From: Melampsora larici-populina 98AG31
Lineage: Eukaryota; Basidiomycota; Pucciniomycetes; Pucciniales; Melampsoraceae
Assembly (NCBI RefSeq): GCF_000204055.1
Contig: NW_006768817.1
Span: 1-64,000, forward strand
Length of the DNA: 64,000 nt
Reading direction: 5' to 3'
A model generated the notes under the pieces. That model saw only the letters and a list, made by a program, of their open reading frames with translations, did not search any database and was not told the origin of the DNA. Shown in pieces: positions 10,110 to 22,098 of the stretch; the stretch's first letter is position 1; every line of letters begins with the position of its first letter. Position numbers and translations under genes: made by a program.

Positions 10110-11495
10110 TCAGGAGGAAGAAAACGCCATGGAGTTGCTTTTCCCAAGCTTTGTCTTCAAAATATCAATGGCCGAGTTAAGATCAACTGAGGTCTCTGAC
10201 AACTCCAAACTGTCAATTGTAATCTCATCTATCCCTTCAGTGAGTATTTCTGGCTTGATGAGGCATCTGGGAAGTGTCTTGGGAGGAAGTTGATCTTCCG
10301 GGTCAGGAACATTTGGTGAATATTCTCCTCTGGACTGGAAAAATTCTTTCAGTCTATCCTTTTGTTTTTTGGTGCTCTCCCTTTTGGGAGCTGCATCATC
10401 AGCCAGTTTGATCAATTCATCAAGCTGCGGGGTCCGCCAGTTGAGCTTGACCTTCCTAAACTTCCCAGGCTTCTCGGGGTCCATTTCAGTCTCAGAATGA
10501 ACCTCTTGAGAGTTTAGCAGGACTTTGAGTGGACCTGTGAAGTGACAAAAGTAGGGCTCTACCGCTGCAGCCCGTTTTTCACAGAGCTGCACATGCACAT
10601 GTCAGTATGGGTGCTTTATGAGAGTGGCAACAGTGAAAGGGGATAAAATAGTTACCTTCTTCCTAATGGCTTTCAAAGCGGTTTTCTCCCTCTCGGTAAG
10701 TTTTTGGCGGACAAGCTTGTCACTTCCTCCTTCTGTAGACACCAACTTCCTTTCCTTTGCCTCATCTCGGAAGACTCTGCGCTTATTCAAGACCCAGCGT
10801 GATAGTATTTCTCGAGTTTCGAGGGGAATATTAAGGCTGCCGTCGATTGGGAATCCGGAAGGTACACCTCGAGCATTGTAACAATCTAACCAGCTAGTAA
10901 TTAAGTTGTCTAACATAGCCATGTTCCAAGGAGTTTTAGGAGGACTCGTCCATTGGAAAGTGATGCGAGAGAAGCCACAGCCAGCAAATTTAGCTTCAGC
11001 ACATCCTAAGCGAGTGGCATCATAGGTGGTGATTGAGGCAGTAGCATGGGCTACTCGGGAGATAAATTTAGGAGGGGGAAAAGCTTGGTTAAACATGAGA
11101 ACAGCTTCTTTTGAAACCATAATCCTCATTTGATGCTTGACAGATTCATTTGCTGAGGGGTTATTTTTGAAGCGCTCGTCCATCTTTTGTTGAATGTTGA
11201 CATCTAGATATTTTGTCCTTGTGTCAGAATAGTTGGCCCACTGTTCAACCTCTTCAGGAGTTGGTTCGTCAGGAAGGTGGCGTGCAAGGAGGACAGCAGC
11301 AGAGATGTTGGGAGATGTCCGGGTGCTGGATTGACGAGGAAGACCAAGTAAAGCCCTAGCCCACTCTTGAACAGCAGAGGTCAGGCCTACAAGCTTGACA
11401 CTATCTCTGGGCTCTTTTCGGGCACGCATTTCCTCAGCATCAGTTTTGCGCTGTTGTTGTCTACGCTTGGCTTCCCTCTCCTTGGCAATCTGCAC
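10110..11495 (-). CDS. Two-exon gene of unknown function
   Basis: Exon 1 is 11495-10656 (280 codons) and exon 2 is 10586-10110. Donor GTAACT and acceptor TGTGCAG join them in phase 0, giving 438 aa if translation starts at the non-ATG codon at 11495. An in-frame stop lies a few codons upstream, so either the true start is on an unseen upstream exon or the 5' end is lost. The protein starts with a highly basic coiled stretch (KEREAKRRQQQRKTDAEEM). It continues with a conserved-looking middle part (VSKEAVLMFNQAF, GFSRITFQW) and a Lys/Glu-rich tail. I recognise no domain. The first part has the feel of a rust-specific multicopy protein. It lies next to the unknown gene at 8567-9460 on the same strand. 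Confidence 0.5.
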
Positions 11496-13493
11496 AGCAA
11501 CAGCTTGCTCAAAATTAAGTCCAGGCTCTTACTCTGGATGATCTATGGGGAAGGATGTGATTGCAAGAGATATGTCAGTTTGATCCTCAGTCTTACATGA
11601 AATGGAGACATGTCTGGACTGACTATCAAGTTGATCCATGATCAGATCCCTTTCAGGCACTGCAGGCCCACCGCTGGGCCCCCCACTGTCGGTACCTGGA
11701 TCAGCTGGATGATATGGATGGAATTAGTTGATGCACAAGGTTAATATGCAGGGTTATGATGCATGAAGATACCTGAGCATCCTTCCATTGCTTTGCGTTT
11801 GGGAATTTTGGCAAGATTTCGTGAAAATACGTATTCAAGTTGGATAATCAGACTCAGAAATTGAAATTGTGAAGATGAGGAGTTATTGACACAATTTGAG
11901 TTGAGAAAGTGAATATCAGAAATTAAAATTCAGATGGAAAAGTTGAATGTTGGTGGTTGGGAGAAGGTGGAATTGCAGCAACCATTAACTGGTTTTGTTG
12001 AGGGTTGAAATTGATCCCTTTGTCTTGCAAATTGTTTGGGAAAATCCAAGTGGGTCTCATTTGGATTTGCCCAAATAGCCTAGAGTGGCAGAAAACTGGA
12101 GGAGGCCAGTGTGTTGCTCAAGCACTGGCTGCATGTAGGCCTGGTGGGGAAAAATTTCATAGGCTGGTATTCTGGAATGAAATTCAATAGATTCCACTAA
12201 ACACTTGAGTATGAAGAAAGTGAAATTGAATCCAGGACAACAAAACATGTGCTACATTCTGATGAAGGAAACAAAATCGGAGCTGCTGAAAGAAATTAAG
12301 AATCAAATCTAATCTTTGATGGGTGATCATCTGTCCAATTCTATCCGTGTTGCTCAATTTCATCTAACTTTGCTAATTTACCGGTTCAGAAATATTGATG
12401 TTGCCAAAAAAACACTGCAAACAAGCAAATAATGTATATGGACCTAATTTTTCCCTAGCCCTGATCATGTTATAAAGAAATGATTTTCGCTCAATCGGCC
12501 TCTGTACCAAGTTTCATGTTGCAATTGGAATTGATTCATGAAACAGGGGGCATAAAAAATTGACGACATTTAGTGAAAATCCACCCAAAACATTACAAGA
12601 CCAATGAAAACTTACATTCAAATCCATTGGATGATTTGACCCATGCACCAAAGGAGCATCAATAGGTAAAAAGGAATTCTCTAGCTTCCTTTACAACTTC
12701 CTTAAAATGTTGGGTCATTTCAATCAACATAAGAATGCTGGTGGATTGGACTTGTCCTTCAACCTTGTCCTGAAGCTGGATGAGCAGAATTCTGCGCTCC
12801 CACAGATCTTGAGCTAATCTAATTTTTTGTGCATATGCGTAAAGAATTGAGTTCCTTTCAATATGTCTTTGAAGTTGTTCCGCTTGACTCTTGTTCATTG
12901 CAACTAGATGAAGTGGAAAGGAGCTGGATAAATTGTGATGTGCTGTGATATTTGATTGATGACAGTGGCGTATCCGGATGTTGGGGTTGAGGAGGTATTA
13001 GATAATTGTTTGAAAGTGAGAGAGATGAAGTTCAGAAGAGTGACTGCACGATACCAAGTGGTGTTTAAATGGGGCAATAATGGGCAAGTCATCCTGATAT
13101 CACTTGTCAAGTCATGCTTGGTAATTTGGATATTGTATGGCTCCAAGGTACATTGCAAAGTGAGGATAATGGATCCTTTGGGCCCCTATATTCCCCAAGT
13201 GTTGGTACAGCTGTTCCATGAGGGTATGAATCACATGTATTGGTTACAAAGTGAGAGTGAATCTACCCATCAATCTAGTGGGAATAGGTGGAGTGAACAA
13301 AACAAATCAAGACTATCAAAGAGGAATTAGGGATAAAAGAAATAATGTGATTTGTTTGCATTTGTGGTAATACTTAATAAAAAGGAAAATCCCAAAGAGA
13401 ACAATAATCAAAATCATCTGTGTCTAAACCTAAGAAAATTGTGAACCTATGTGATTATTTTTTGTTGACTACAATTTCTTATTCATTTTGAAT
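11496..13493. other. No gene recognised
   Basis: Short open frames occur on both strands (for example a 79-codon basic frame at 12659-12898, minus). None has a domain, a splice context or a partner exon that I can support. Confidence 0.45.
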
Positions 13494-13538
13494 TTGTGCT
13501 TGATCTTCATCTTGAAGTCTGATGAAGATCAAGCACAA
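13494..13538. repeat. Perfect 18-bp hairpin
   Basis: TTGTGCTTGATCTTCATC is followed after nine bases by its exact reverse complement. It sits about 90 bp before the palindrome-rich left flank of gene H. Confidence 0.85.
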
Positions 13539-13652
13539 TTGTCCTTACTTCATGTTCAAACCCAGGAAGACCACAAGTGTTGCTGAGCTATGGAGAAATC
13601 ATTATTTTCTTCTAAATCAAGCTTTGGTCACGGGAAATACCCGCTCAGAACT

Positions 13653-13782
13653 CAACGGGGCCGCCAAGTCGCGACTTGGGGGCCTCGTTGACTCGGAGAT
13701 ACCCGTTTGGCTGAGAAATACCCGTCTGTGATCCAAACAGGGCCGCCAAGTCGCGACTTGGCGGCCCTGTTTGGATCACAGA
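13653..13782. repeat. GC-rich palindrome cluster; 58-bp perfect palindrome at the gap edge
   Basis: 13725-13782 is a perfect 58-bp palindrome centred on TCGCGA (core GGCCGCCAAG/CTTGGCGGCC). A second, imperfect copy of its centre lies at about 13658-13685. Short GGGTATTT/AAATACCC words in both orientations surround them and recur after the gap. The palindrome ends exactly where the N run begins. Confidence 0.9.
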
Positions 13783-13882
13783 NNNNNNNNNNNNNNNNNN
13801 NNNNNNNNNNNNNNNNNNNNNNNNNNNNNNNNNNNNNNNNNNNNNNNNNNNNNNNNNNNNNNNNNNNNNNNNNNNNNNNNNN
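13783..13882. other. Assembly gap (100 N)
   Basis: Exactly 100 N, a conventional gap size, so the true length is unknown. It abuts the 58-bp palindrome. Confidence 0.98.
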
Positions 13883-14345
13883 CCCCGTTTGCCTCAATCG
13901 GGTATTTCCAACTCAGTGAGGCCGCCTAAGTGCCGACGTAGATAATCTACTCTGCTGCTGCGGCGTATCTTCGGTACCGTGGCGGACCTTGATACGGGCC
14001 GGGGCAGGAATGATCACTCGTCAATCATTCCTGATACCCTGGCAACCGTAACCATCCCAAAACCATACCTTCGATCCAACTCTCCCGCGCGAATACCCCA
14101 AAATACCCTCTACTTTCCCTCGTTCACTCTATTTTGATCTATTTCACTCCAGTATCAATTCATACCCCGCCTCACAGGTTTCCCAGGCCAGGTTAGTAAG
14201 TTTCGGTATGTTTCAGATTTTGTATTTTGGTGACTGTACACTGACTCACGGCTATCCGCAGGCTATTGGTATGCATTGAAGGGCAGATCAGCGTCATCAT
14301 CACGGTGGGAAAACGATCAACCCGGCGCTTATCGCGACGCCCACC
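13883..14345 (+). other. Upstream region of gene H
   Basis: No gene is seen. The stretch is GC-richer than its left neighbours. It contains C/T-rich runs before the ATG at 14346 and a possible leader intron (a GTTAGT-type donor near 14191; CTATCCGCAG near 14262). This fits a promoter and 5' leader for gene H. Confidence 0.4.
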
Positions 14346-15056
14346 ATGCAACCCCAGCGCGCTGGGCCCGCGGCAGAGGATGACGAAACCGAATCGTCTA
14401 GCATGAGCTCAGAGGACGACGAAGACAAGGACAAGGAAAACGACACCGTCCCGATAAAAAACCGCGTTGATGATACTGCGAAAGCTGCCGACGAAGAGAA
14501 GAAGCGTGGGTCAAATTACTGATATCTACACCTAGTGGTCCTCGCCGGCGCGAACTGATTGTGTGCATTCGCAGCAATCCTTACCAGCACACAGGCCTCG
14601 CTGTTGAATGGTGTCACGTACCATTTGGACCTCGACTCGTTTCAGAGTACCTTGGTTCACCAACGGGATTGGATTGCGGCCCAATTGCAACAGAAGGTCA
14701 CCAACAACATCTTCGAGTCTCTGCGGGTCACCGGGTGTCGCATTGAGGGGGTTCTTGAAAGTAAGTGAAAAGTCCTCTGTTCACCAAATGGAACATTTAT
14801 TGACCTGCGTTTGGGCGCCAGGCATCAAAGACGGGACGTTTCGCAACCAGCGCGACTCCCCGGTACAAGTTTTGGGTGTGCCGATGGAGGATCAAGGCGA
14901 GGGCGAGGCAATGGAGAAGGCACCATCCCATACGCCTCTCTTCCGGCCAGATCCCGTGGAAGAGGAACTTGCGGATTCCGACGCTGATGACCCTCCCGAC
15001 GGCGATGATGCCGATCCCGAACCTGAAGACAACTTCCGGCCAGATTCTCCGGAAAG
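14346..15056 (+). pseudogene. Gene H, exons 1-3 (interrupted by hAT insertion)
   Basis: Gene H is a large protein of unknown function, split in this copy by two transposons. Exons here are 14346-14505, 14575-14760 and 14822-15056, each with GT-AG sites and matching phases. The rest is at 20236-21859, 43385-43967 and 44034-45022. The six pieces sum to 3,777 bases, exactly 1,259 codons including the stop, with no internal stop in the joined frame. The N-terminus is acidic (ESSSMSSEDDEDKDKEND). It is followed by a more structured segment (LNGVTYHLDLDSFQ...) and then an acidic, Asp/Pro-rich tail. I do not recognise the family. Because the Tnp2-type transposase gene follows directly on the same strand, gene H may be the accessory gene of a two-gene transposon. 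Confidence 0.7.
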
Positions 15057-15060
15057 AAAG

Positions 15061-15340
15061 GGTGCCACTATACTATACTTTACTATACTCAAGTATACTC
15101 AGTATAGTTGAATATATACTATACTATACTAGTTATGTTACAAGTATAGTATATTTCAGTTATACTATACTGTAATGTCAACTATACTTGGTATAGTATA
15201 TTCAAATTCAACTATACTCAGTATAGTATAAGTTCAACTATACCCAGTATAGTATATTTCAATTCAACTATACTCAGTATAGTATATTTAAATTCAACTA
15301 TACTCAGTATAGTATATTCAAATTCAACTATACTCATGGT
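15061..15340. repeat. hAT left subterminal array of palindromic units
   Basis: About seven units built on CTATACTCAGTATAG, several at a ~38-bp spacing with TTCAAATTCAA between them. Each unit is itself a palindrome. Such arrays usually bind the transposase. Confidence 0.8.
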
Positions 15341-15422
15341 GTATTTTCATCAACACTACATCAGAAAGGAGAAAATAGGTTTTTTTTGTTGAGAGCAGCT
15401 AGGACATACAAACCAAACACAA

Positions 15423-18400
15423 TTACAAATTTCTCTTCTTGTTTTTTGAGGCTACATCTTCTGCTATACATAGATTCATCATCTCTCCAGCCAATTCAAA
15501 CTCTTGAGTCAACTTTACCTTTTGAGTCGTCCAAAGACAACTACTCACTGAGCGCTCAATTGTTCTAGGGAGAAGACCACCTCGGTTACGATCACAGACA
15601 TCAGCTGCAGTTGAAAAGCATCTCTCAACTGGGCAAGAGGTGGCACTTGTTGCCAGATAGTCACGTGCCAAGGTGGAGAGTACTGGATAGCGAGACTGAT
15701 TATTCTGTATAACAGATGGAGATGTCAGCAAATCGGAAGGAGATGAATGAACGAGATAAGAGACATCACCTTCCACCATAGAAGAGCTTTCTTTGGGTCC
15801 AAAGCCACTTCCTCATCTGGTGCATCGTCAGCTTCAATCCATCGTGAAAGCTCATCCTGAACTGTTTGCACCTTTTTTTTGCGTTTGAGGTTGAAAGCAT
15901 CATCATCAGAATCATCTTGAATTACTTGTTCAACTGGTGAATCGTGCTGAGATACTTGAAGCTTGAGTTTTCTTCGAGCAAAACAGGTTTGGAGTAAATT
16001 AGTTGCAATTTTGAATTCGTCCGAGTCAGAGCCAAAGGCTGTTGCAAAGAAGTTGGTTCGCCAACTAGGGTGTAAGACTGTGGTCAAGATTATCGTCTCA
16101 CATTCCAGGGCTTCAGAAAGGTATTTATTGACACTTGTTGACATTGCTAGATACATTGGATAAAGTGTATCGCTTTTGTTGCTTTTTGACATCTTTTTTT
16201 TGAGGTTTTTCCAAAGCTGATAGTACTTCCGAAGTACCATGCACCCAGTTGGTCCATCTCCTTCCATCTCCTTTGTCAGGTCAGCATAAACCTATAGAAG
16301 TGTGTTAGTTTTTTAGGATTGTGAAGCAATGAGGAACAGTGCTTCAGATACCTTTAACTCCACATTAAGTGCCCAAACAAGTTTCCAATCGTCTTGGCTA
16401 AAGGTGATCTTCTTGAAAATACCACGTTGGTGATTCAAGATTGGATCAGAGATATTGCTTCCAACACCGCCAGCAGCTGCTGTGGCTAAGCGTGGAGACT
16501 TGTTTGCAACTGGTGGCTCGGATTGATCTTGCTTCAAAATTTCATCAATTACCTGTGATAGAACAAGAAAATGGTTAGTGAAGTTCACTAAAGTTGATCA
16601 CCAGAATTGAAACTTGCATCACGGGCATCCCAAGCTTGCTGATGACTTTCCCACTTGATATTCCAACGAATACCATATGCTGCCATTAAATCACGGACTT
16701 CCAATTTCATTGCCTTAGCAACTGCTCAAAAGTAAAGGCGAGTAGGGGCTGATCCTGTGATCTTGCAAAGTACAAAATCGAGCTGGAAATAAGACCACAC
16801 ATTCAGATTTTTAGATTCAAGTAAACACAAAGGAAGCAAAAGGGTATAGCACTTTTTTCAAAACTCCATTCAGTCGACATGCACGTCTTCGATCAGACAT
16901 ATTCAGATTATCTGCTGTCTCTTTTGCCTTGCGTTTAGCATTCAATCTTACTTCCCTGCGAGCTTGCTGAGTAGAATCCAAAGTTATCTGAGAGTCTGCT
17001 GGTAAAGTGCTTGTAGGTTCTATGTCGTCTTCAGAGCCTGCTTCGACTTGAGGATCAACATTGGAAAGAATTTCCCCTGAAGGTAATATGGTGTTGTTGA
17101 AATCTAAAAGACGATCATAGTCCTCAAGCTCGAGTTCTGGTTGCTCCGTGATATCATCAAAGAAAGATGGGGTGATAGCTCCATTCAATTCAAGCTCATC
17201 GTGTTCAGGCTCTAGGTCGTTTGGATCAGGTGACACATTGCTTGAGCCACAATCAGAAGCAAGCAAGTCAGCTTCAGATTCTTCAGGGATGGTTTGTAAA
17301 TGGTTGTCCAAGGGAAATTTTCCTCGTGAGATGTCTTGAACACTTTGACCCGCCTGGCCTTTAATACCAAGAGCCTCAAGACCACTATTGACCACAAGAG
17401 CCAGTTTGTGTGCAAAGCACTTGACATGCATCGTTTTGTTGTCCCATTCATAGTCTTTGCTTTCTTCTCAAGAGATACTTTGAAGACTCTTGTGCATAGC
17501 AGCACCCATTGTGTTGTTATTTGACCCCGAGTCAGTGGTCTGAGACAGCATGTGGAGAAATCGAACAAAAAGAATTAGACAAAACACACCACAAAATGGC
17601 CATAAATGAACAAAATAGATGAATGTATCTTGGAATAGAGTCCGTTCTTCTGCAAAAAGTTGACCATGGGCGCTGCAAGCCATTCGCCTTTGTGATACCA
17701 TGATATCAACTTGAGACCCAGATGATGAGATACATAATCAAAATTGTCGTCGATGTAAGATACTGAATAGCCCAGGAATGCGTATCGGTTCCCCTTTGTT
17801 GTCCAGGCATCATGTTGCATATTAAACATGCTGGTGTTTTTCTGATATAAACACACCACATGATTCAGTAAAGTGTCCTGAAGAACAAGATTTAGGAAAA
17901 ATAAATCCATACCTGTAATCGTCCCATGACTTCTTCACTCAGTGCCAGATATAGCCTATGACCTTGAACCGATGCCCAAGTCCGACCATGGAGATGAGCA
18001 AGTGAGTTTGAGTACCTAAAGCAGGCTCGAAGCTCTGGATCGTCGATTCGTGACCAAGGTAATGCACGCCGAATCATCCAGATCAAAACCATTTGGTTCA
18101 AGACCTGATTATTGAATTTGTCTCGTTTATTCATTGCAGCTAGAGTGGCTTTGGAGGGTGCTGGATCAGATAGTTTTGCAATTTTGCAAAGCTCGGCTTG
18201 AGTTTGAGGGAGAGATATCCCTGCCTGAATGGCTTTTTCGTGTTCATCACATCCTGGTTGACCCGACTTTGTTAATTGAGTTGATCCATCGCGGTGCGCG
18301 TGAAGATTGGTGGTTCCACCCCGTACTTCCGAAAGACACCATTTACACGTGTACACATTTGGTGGTAGCTCTAGTGACTATTATTTCAGTTGTGCAAGCA

Positions 18401-19047
18401 TCAGGATGGTTCATGCGATCACAATCAGAAAACAAAAAGCTTACATCTCCTGGAAGACGATGAGCATCACCGAAGTATTCTGAGATGGGCTGATGTGTGC
18501 AAGCTATTGTTGTTGACCTTTTTGGAGCAGATGATCGAGCATTCTCTCCCCCAGAGTCTTGGGCCAAGTTGTACGCTGTCGCATCAAGCTACAAGACAAT
18601 TTGGTCAGTCTTGATTGCCAAACATAGTTTCAAAGAACGCATACTTACCTCGAGTGCTGAAGGGATCTCAGCAGATTGTCCTGTAGTACACTCAGGACCT
18701 TTGTCGTTTCCTTTGCTTTTCTTTCGACCCTGATTCTTTGCTGGTGTTTTAGCTGGAGTCTTCTGAGCCGAGCGCGACTTCTTGGTTTTTTTTACTGAGG
18801 TGTCTGGCAGTGATGACTGGTCTGATTGAGCAACAGATGGTGTCCTCTTGCTGTGTCGAAGTGGTGCTGCAGTTTGATCACTCTCCGAATCTTTGTCTGT
18901 TAATTCTTGTTGCAATGATTCATCACATCCTGCAGCCTTACTTATCACATGTTTCTGGATCGATCTTCCTCGTGAGGTGTGAGTCGGAACTCTTGGGTTT
19001 GAGGTGGAGGTGGATTGACTGGCTTGGGTGCGGTGTGGTTGTGACAT
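15423..19047 (-). pseudogene. hAT family transposase with in-frame TGA
   Basis: Multi-exon gene; the first exons are 19047-18649, 18588-18445, 18377-17913 and from 17841, all with canonical sites. Order of parts: a Ser/Lys-rich N-terminus (AKTPAKNQGRKK); a BED-type zinc finger (YTCKWC...NLHAH); a helical block (MNKRDKFNNQVLNQMVLIW); the RNase H-like core (MQHDAWTTKGNRYAF, then TTDSGSNNNTM); a segment HVKCFAHKLALVVNSGLEALG; a long acidic insertion; and the C-terminal dimerisation region (ATSCPVERCFSTAADVC..NRGGLLPRT), which is diagnostic of hAT. A TGA at 17468-17470 interrupts the frame between KSLQSIS and the KCFAHK block, so this copy is probably not autonomous. The joins after 17600 were not fully resolved. 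Confidence 0.85.
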
Positions 19048-20089
19048 ATCAAAGGTGATTAAGCTTGATTGGATAGTATATTGTGCATCATTGACAAATG
19101 AAAGTTAGCCAGTGACAATAAAAGCAGTTTGAACATTTGCAATATTCAAAAACAAGATACTCACAAGAATCCAAATGTTTTCGATGCTGAGTTTTTGATA
19201 AGATCAAGTATATTGTGTATTGTAGCAAGTTGGATCAATTTTTGCGATATGATTGAAGTGTGTTTGATAGTTTAACACAAAAGACTTGTGTTGACAAGTT
19301 TGATGGTATCGATTCTGTTGTAAAAAGTTTGATCGACTTATTATGATTGAACCAAGTCTTGATGGCTCGCTGCTCAATTCTATAGTAAAAGTTTGATCGA
19401 CCTATTATAATTGAAGCAAGTCTTAATTTTTCTATTCTATTCCAAAAGTTGAATCGACTTAATATGACTGAATGAAGTCTTAATGGTTCAATTCTATTTC
19501 AAAGAGTTTGATTGTTGTATTATGATAGAATCAAGTCTGAATTTTTTGATGTTATTGTAAAGAGGTTGACTGCTTTATTATGATTGAGGTTGATTCTTTT
19601 AATGTTATTGTAAATAGTTTGATTGATTTATTATAATTGAATGTTTTGATGCGACTGAATCAAGTTAAGTTTCGATCTAATCGTAACCAGTGTATTGTTT
19701 ATACTGTGATCAAATCGAGTGCAATTGGTTGAATATGATCGAGTCGACTTCTGTTGGTTGAATGCGATTGGATCAAGAAAGAAGTTGATCTTGTGATGAA
19801 CAAAGACTAATGAGAGCCAATGAAGTTGGGATCGAAGATGAGTCTTGATTCAAAATTATTGATGCTGACCGATGATGATTGACAACACCAGTTTGTCAAA
19901 TCAACAGGTCACAAAGCTTCCACTCTTGCACCAGTCAAGCAGCTTCAAACCTTTGCTCGCAAGAATCGTTCTGAGTAATCGCCAAGTTGATAGGATGGAG
20001 TCGACTGGATCCATCAGATGTTGTTTTTGTTAGGATATTGTGTTATTGTTGAGTATATTTTGGTATTGTGCTTGTGTAAAATACTGATG
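19048..20089. other. hAT internal noncoding region
   Basis: AT-rich sequence between the transposase start and the right end. It has many diverged TTGATCGA/TTATTATGATTGA words, about one per 60-70 bp, between 19300 and 19780. These suggest an old degenerate tandem array. No gene is seen. Confidence 0.5.
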
Positions 20090-20228
20090 TGTTCAAGTCT
20101 ATACTATACTCAGCTACATATGTAGTATAGTATCGGTCCTGCTATACTGGTATTGTGTCGAGTATAGTACCGGGCCAAAGTACTATACCAACAGTATATT
20201 ATACCAGTATAGTATAATGGCACCCTTG
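20090..20228. repeat. hAT right subterminal array
   Basis: Repeated CTATACT/AGTATAG words in both orientations lead into the right terminus, as at the left end but less regular. They include CTACATATGTAG. Confidence 0.75.
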
Positions 20229-21859
20229 CGGAAAGCGACGATGCGTACGAACCTCCGGCGAAACGGCGCGCGTCTCAACGCCTCGGCGCTGCCAACCGTA
20301 CCCCCTCCAACAAATCCAAGGCATTGACCACCACGCCCGTCAAAGTCGGATCCTCTTTGACAACCAAGCGTTCGCATGCGCCTCAGAAGACATCGGCCTC
20401 AAAGACTGCGAAGGCAACACCTTATCAAGGAGGCAAGTTTCCCAGATCAACTACTAGTCCCTCCATTCATACTCCCAAAAGAGTCAACCCCGGTCAAACA
20501 GCCAAGCAGGCAGCCAACGTCAAGGCGCCCAAAACCTCCGGCGCGCATGTTCAACGTCCTCCAAAGAGACGGCGTTCCTCGACGGCTCGAGTCCCTTCAC
20601 CTCCACCGCCGGCCAAAAATCCAGACCTTGAGCGCGCCGAAAGCGGTTTCCGACGCCTCAGCAGCGACATTATGGACTACGCGCAGCGTCCTAGTTGGTA
20701 TCCACCGATGTGCCAGGATTCATCCGATCCATTCTACGTCTTATTTTCGACACCTTTCGAGTTGCCACCTGGTCGGAACCCTCACCTCGCACTGTTCCAT
20801 TACGTCACGGCCCGGTGGGACACGGCCCTCCATCACAGAGCACTGCTCACGAACCTACGCTGGGGACTTGATGCTTACACCTTGATGTTTTCATGGCTTC
20901 GTGCTGTGAGGAACATCAAAGGCTGGAGCCCGCAGGATACTCGTGCCTTGGGTGATCGGTTGAATCCTCTCCTGACGGCCTTGAAACACGGGGAAAGACT
21001 TATTGGGCACACCGTTCCGCCCATTGGAATTCCCCCTCTCACACCGGATCCCATTCCATCAGTCACTGCGCTATCAGCAGGTTCCCCACTGGCTACACCT
21101 GCTCCTCAGCTAGCCAACGCCGGGACGACGGGTCTTCCGGCTCCTAACCCGGCCGAAACAAACGACAACAGCGACGCTTTGGTGGATGATGATTACGAGG
21201 AGCTCCCTGAAGACTTAGATCAAGATATCAGGGAGATCGAGGAGCTTTTACTTCTCCCAACCCATGTGCCTATGGGCACTAATACCGACACATTTGCACT
21301 TTTTTTCGATCACCCACTACGAGTCATTGTCCCTGAAGATTCTGAAGATGGGCCATGGGGTGAATTTGTCAACACGATGGACTTGCACCTCGGGAAGAGA
21401 GAGGTGCCCAACAAGTTACGACGAGGCCCAAATGGCTTTGACGGGCTTTTCCGCAAATGGGTTATGTCTTCCCGCGCCAAGGATTTTTGGACAAGTCCCA
21501 GCTTTGACCTCCTCCTCAGGAGTAAGTTAGCCACCATTAAAGAGTTTGTCGAGAAGCAGCGGGTCGAGTCGGCGAACACGAATAATCTTCCTCCTCCAGT
21601 AACGGGCAGTTCTGCTCAGCCGGTTCCTGAAATCGCGGATCAAGATGCAACTGCGTTGCAACCATCGGAAACCATTGCGAACGAGACGTTGGAAATGTCT
21701 TCAACATTGCCAACGTCACGCCCAACCACAGCGACAACGGCGATTCAAGATCAATCCCCGAGTCAATCCTTTGCGCCAGTTACGGGCGGTTCTGCTGAGC
21801 CGACTTCAGACATCGTGGAACAAGATGCAACTGCGTTGCAACCGTCGGATACCATTGCG
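20229..21859 (+). pseudogene. Gene H, central part of exon (between two insertions)
   Basis: This continues the frame of 14822-15056 after the hAT element and ends at the insertion site of the 21.5-kb element. It is Lys/Pro/Ser-rich (RTPSNKSKALTTTPVKVG, PPKRRRSSTARVPSPPPP) and then has a compact domain (FYVLFSTPFELPPGRNP...HYVTARWDTALHHRALL...LGDRLNPLL). An acidic helix (DLDQDIREIEELLL) and a segment LFFDHPLRVIVPEDSEDGPWGEFV follow. Near the end a ~115-bp unit is duplicated (ATALQPS-E/D-TIA... occurs twice in the protein). The 21.5-kb element landed inside the second copy. Confidence 0.7.
21852..21859. repeat. Target-site duplication, left copy (CCATTGCG)
   Basis: This 8-bp sequence is identical to 43377-43384 and flanks the 21.5-kb element on both sides. 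Confidence 0.93.
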
Positions 21860-22098
21860 CACCTGTACACTTAAGTATTTACCCAATACCATAGGGTCAT
21901 ACAGACGTCTGTATGACCCAATGGCATTCGAGTCTGACTGCCAAGATGAATCATCATCTTAAGAAGCATCTTGAAGGGTTTCAATTTTGGCTAAGTCACC
22001 TTTTCCCTTAAGGAAACCAAGACCAGCCCTGAGTCCCCACAGAACACTACCCACCATGCCACTAAAAACCCACCTCCCTATAGCGCAAACCACACCAC
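21860..22098 (+). repeat. Left terminal inverted repeat
   Basis: The repeat starts CACCTGTACACTTAAG and has a perfect 26-bp palindrome at 21894-21919 (half site GGGTCATACAGAC). It is reverse-complemented at 43138-43376. Confidence 0.95.

Larger units (their letters stand above)
15057..20228 (-). mobile_element. hAT DNA transposon inserted in gene H
   Basis: The ends are inverted: AAAGGGTGCCACTATACTA on the left, and on the right the complement of CAAGGGTGCCATTATACTA. The right end fits the hAT terminal consensus (C/T-A-R-N-G). The flanking CGGAAAG occurs on both sides (15050-15056 and 20229-20235), a 7-8-bp target duplication; 8 bp is usual for hAT. Removing the element and one copy restores the gene H codons CCG GAA AGC GAC. 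The transposase gene runs on the minus strand, 19047-15423. Both ends carry TATAGTATA-rich subterminal arrays. Confidence 0.85.

Noticed and set aside
13659..13782. CRISPR-like array suspected from repeated palindromes
   Set aside because: Only two unequal copies, no spacers of regular length, and a eukaryotic context.
13652..13919. Open frames that run through the N gap
   Set aside because: They exist only because N bases hide stops; the flanks are palindromes.
14892..15092. Minus-strand Ser-rich frame
   Set aside because: Opposite-strand shadow of the acidic exon of gene H.
17212..17568. Alternative minus-strand frame over the hAT core
   Set aside because: A different frame of the same strand; the family motif KCFAHKL lies in the other frame.
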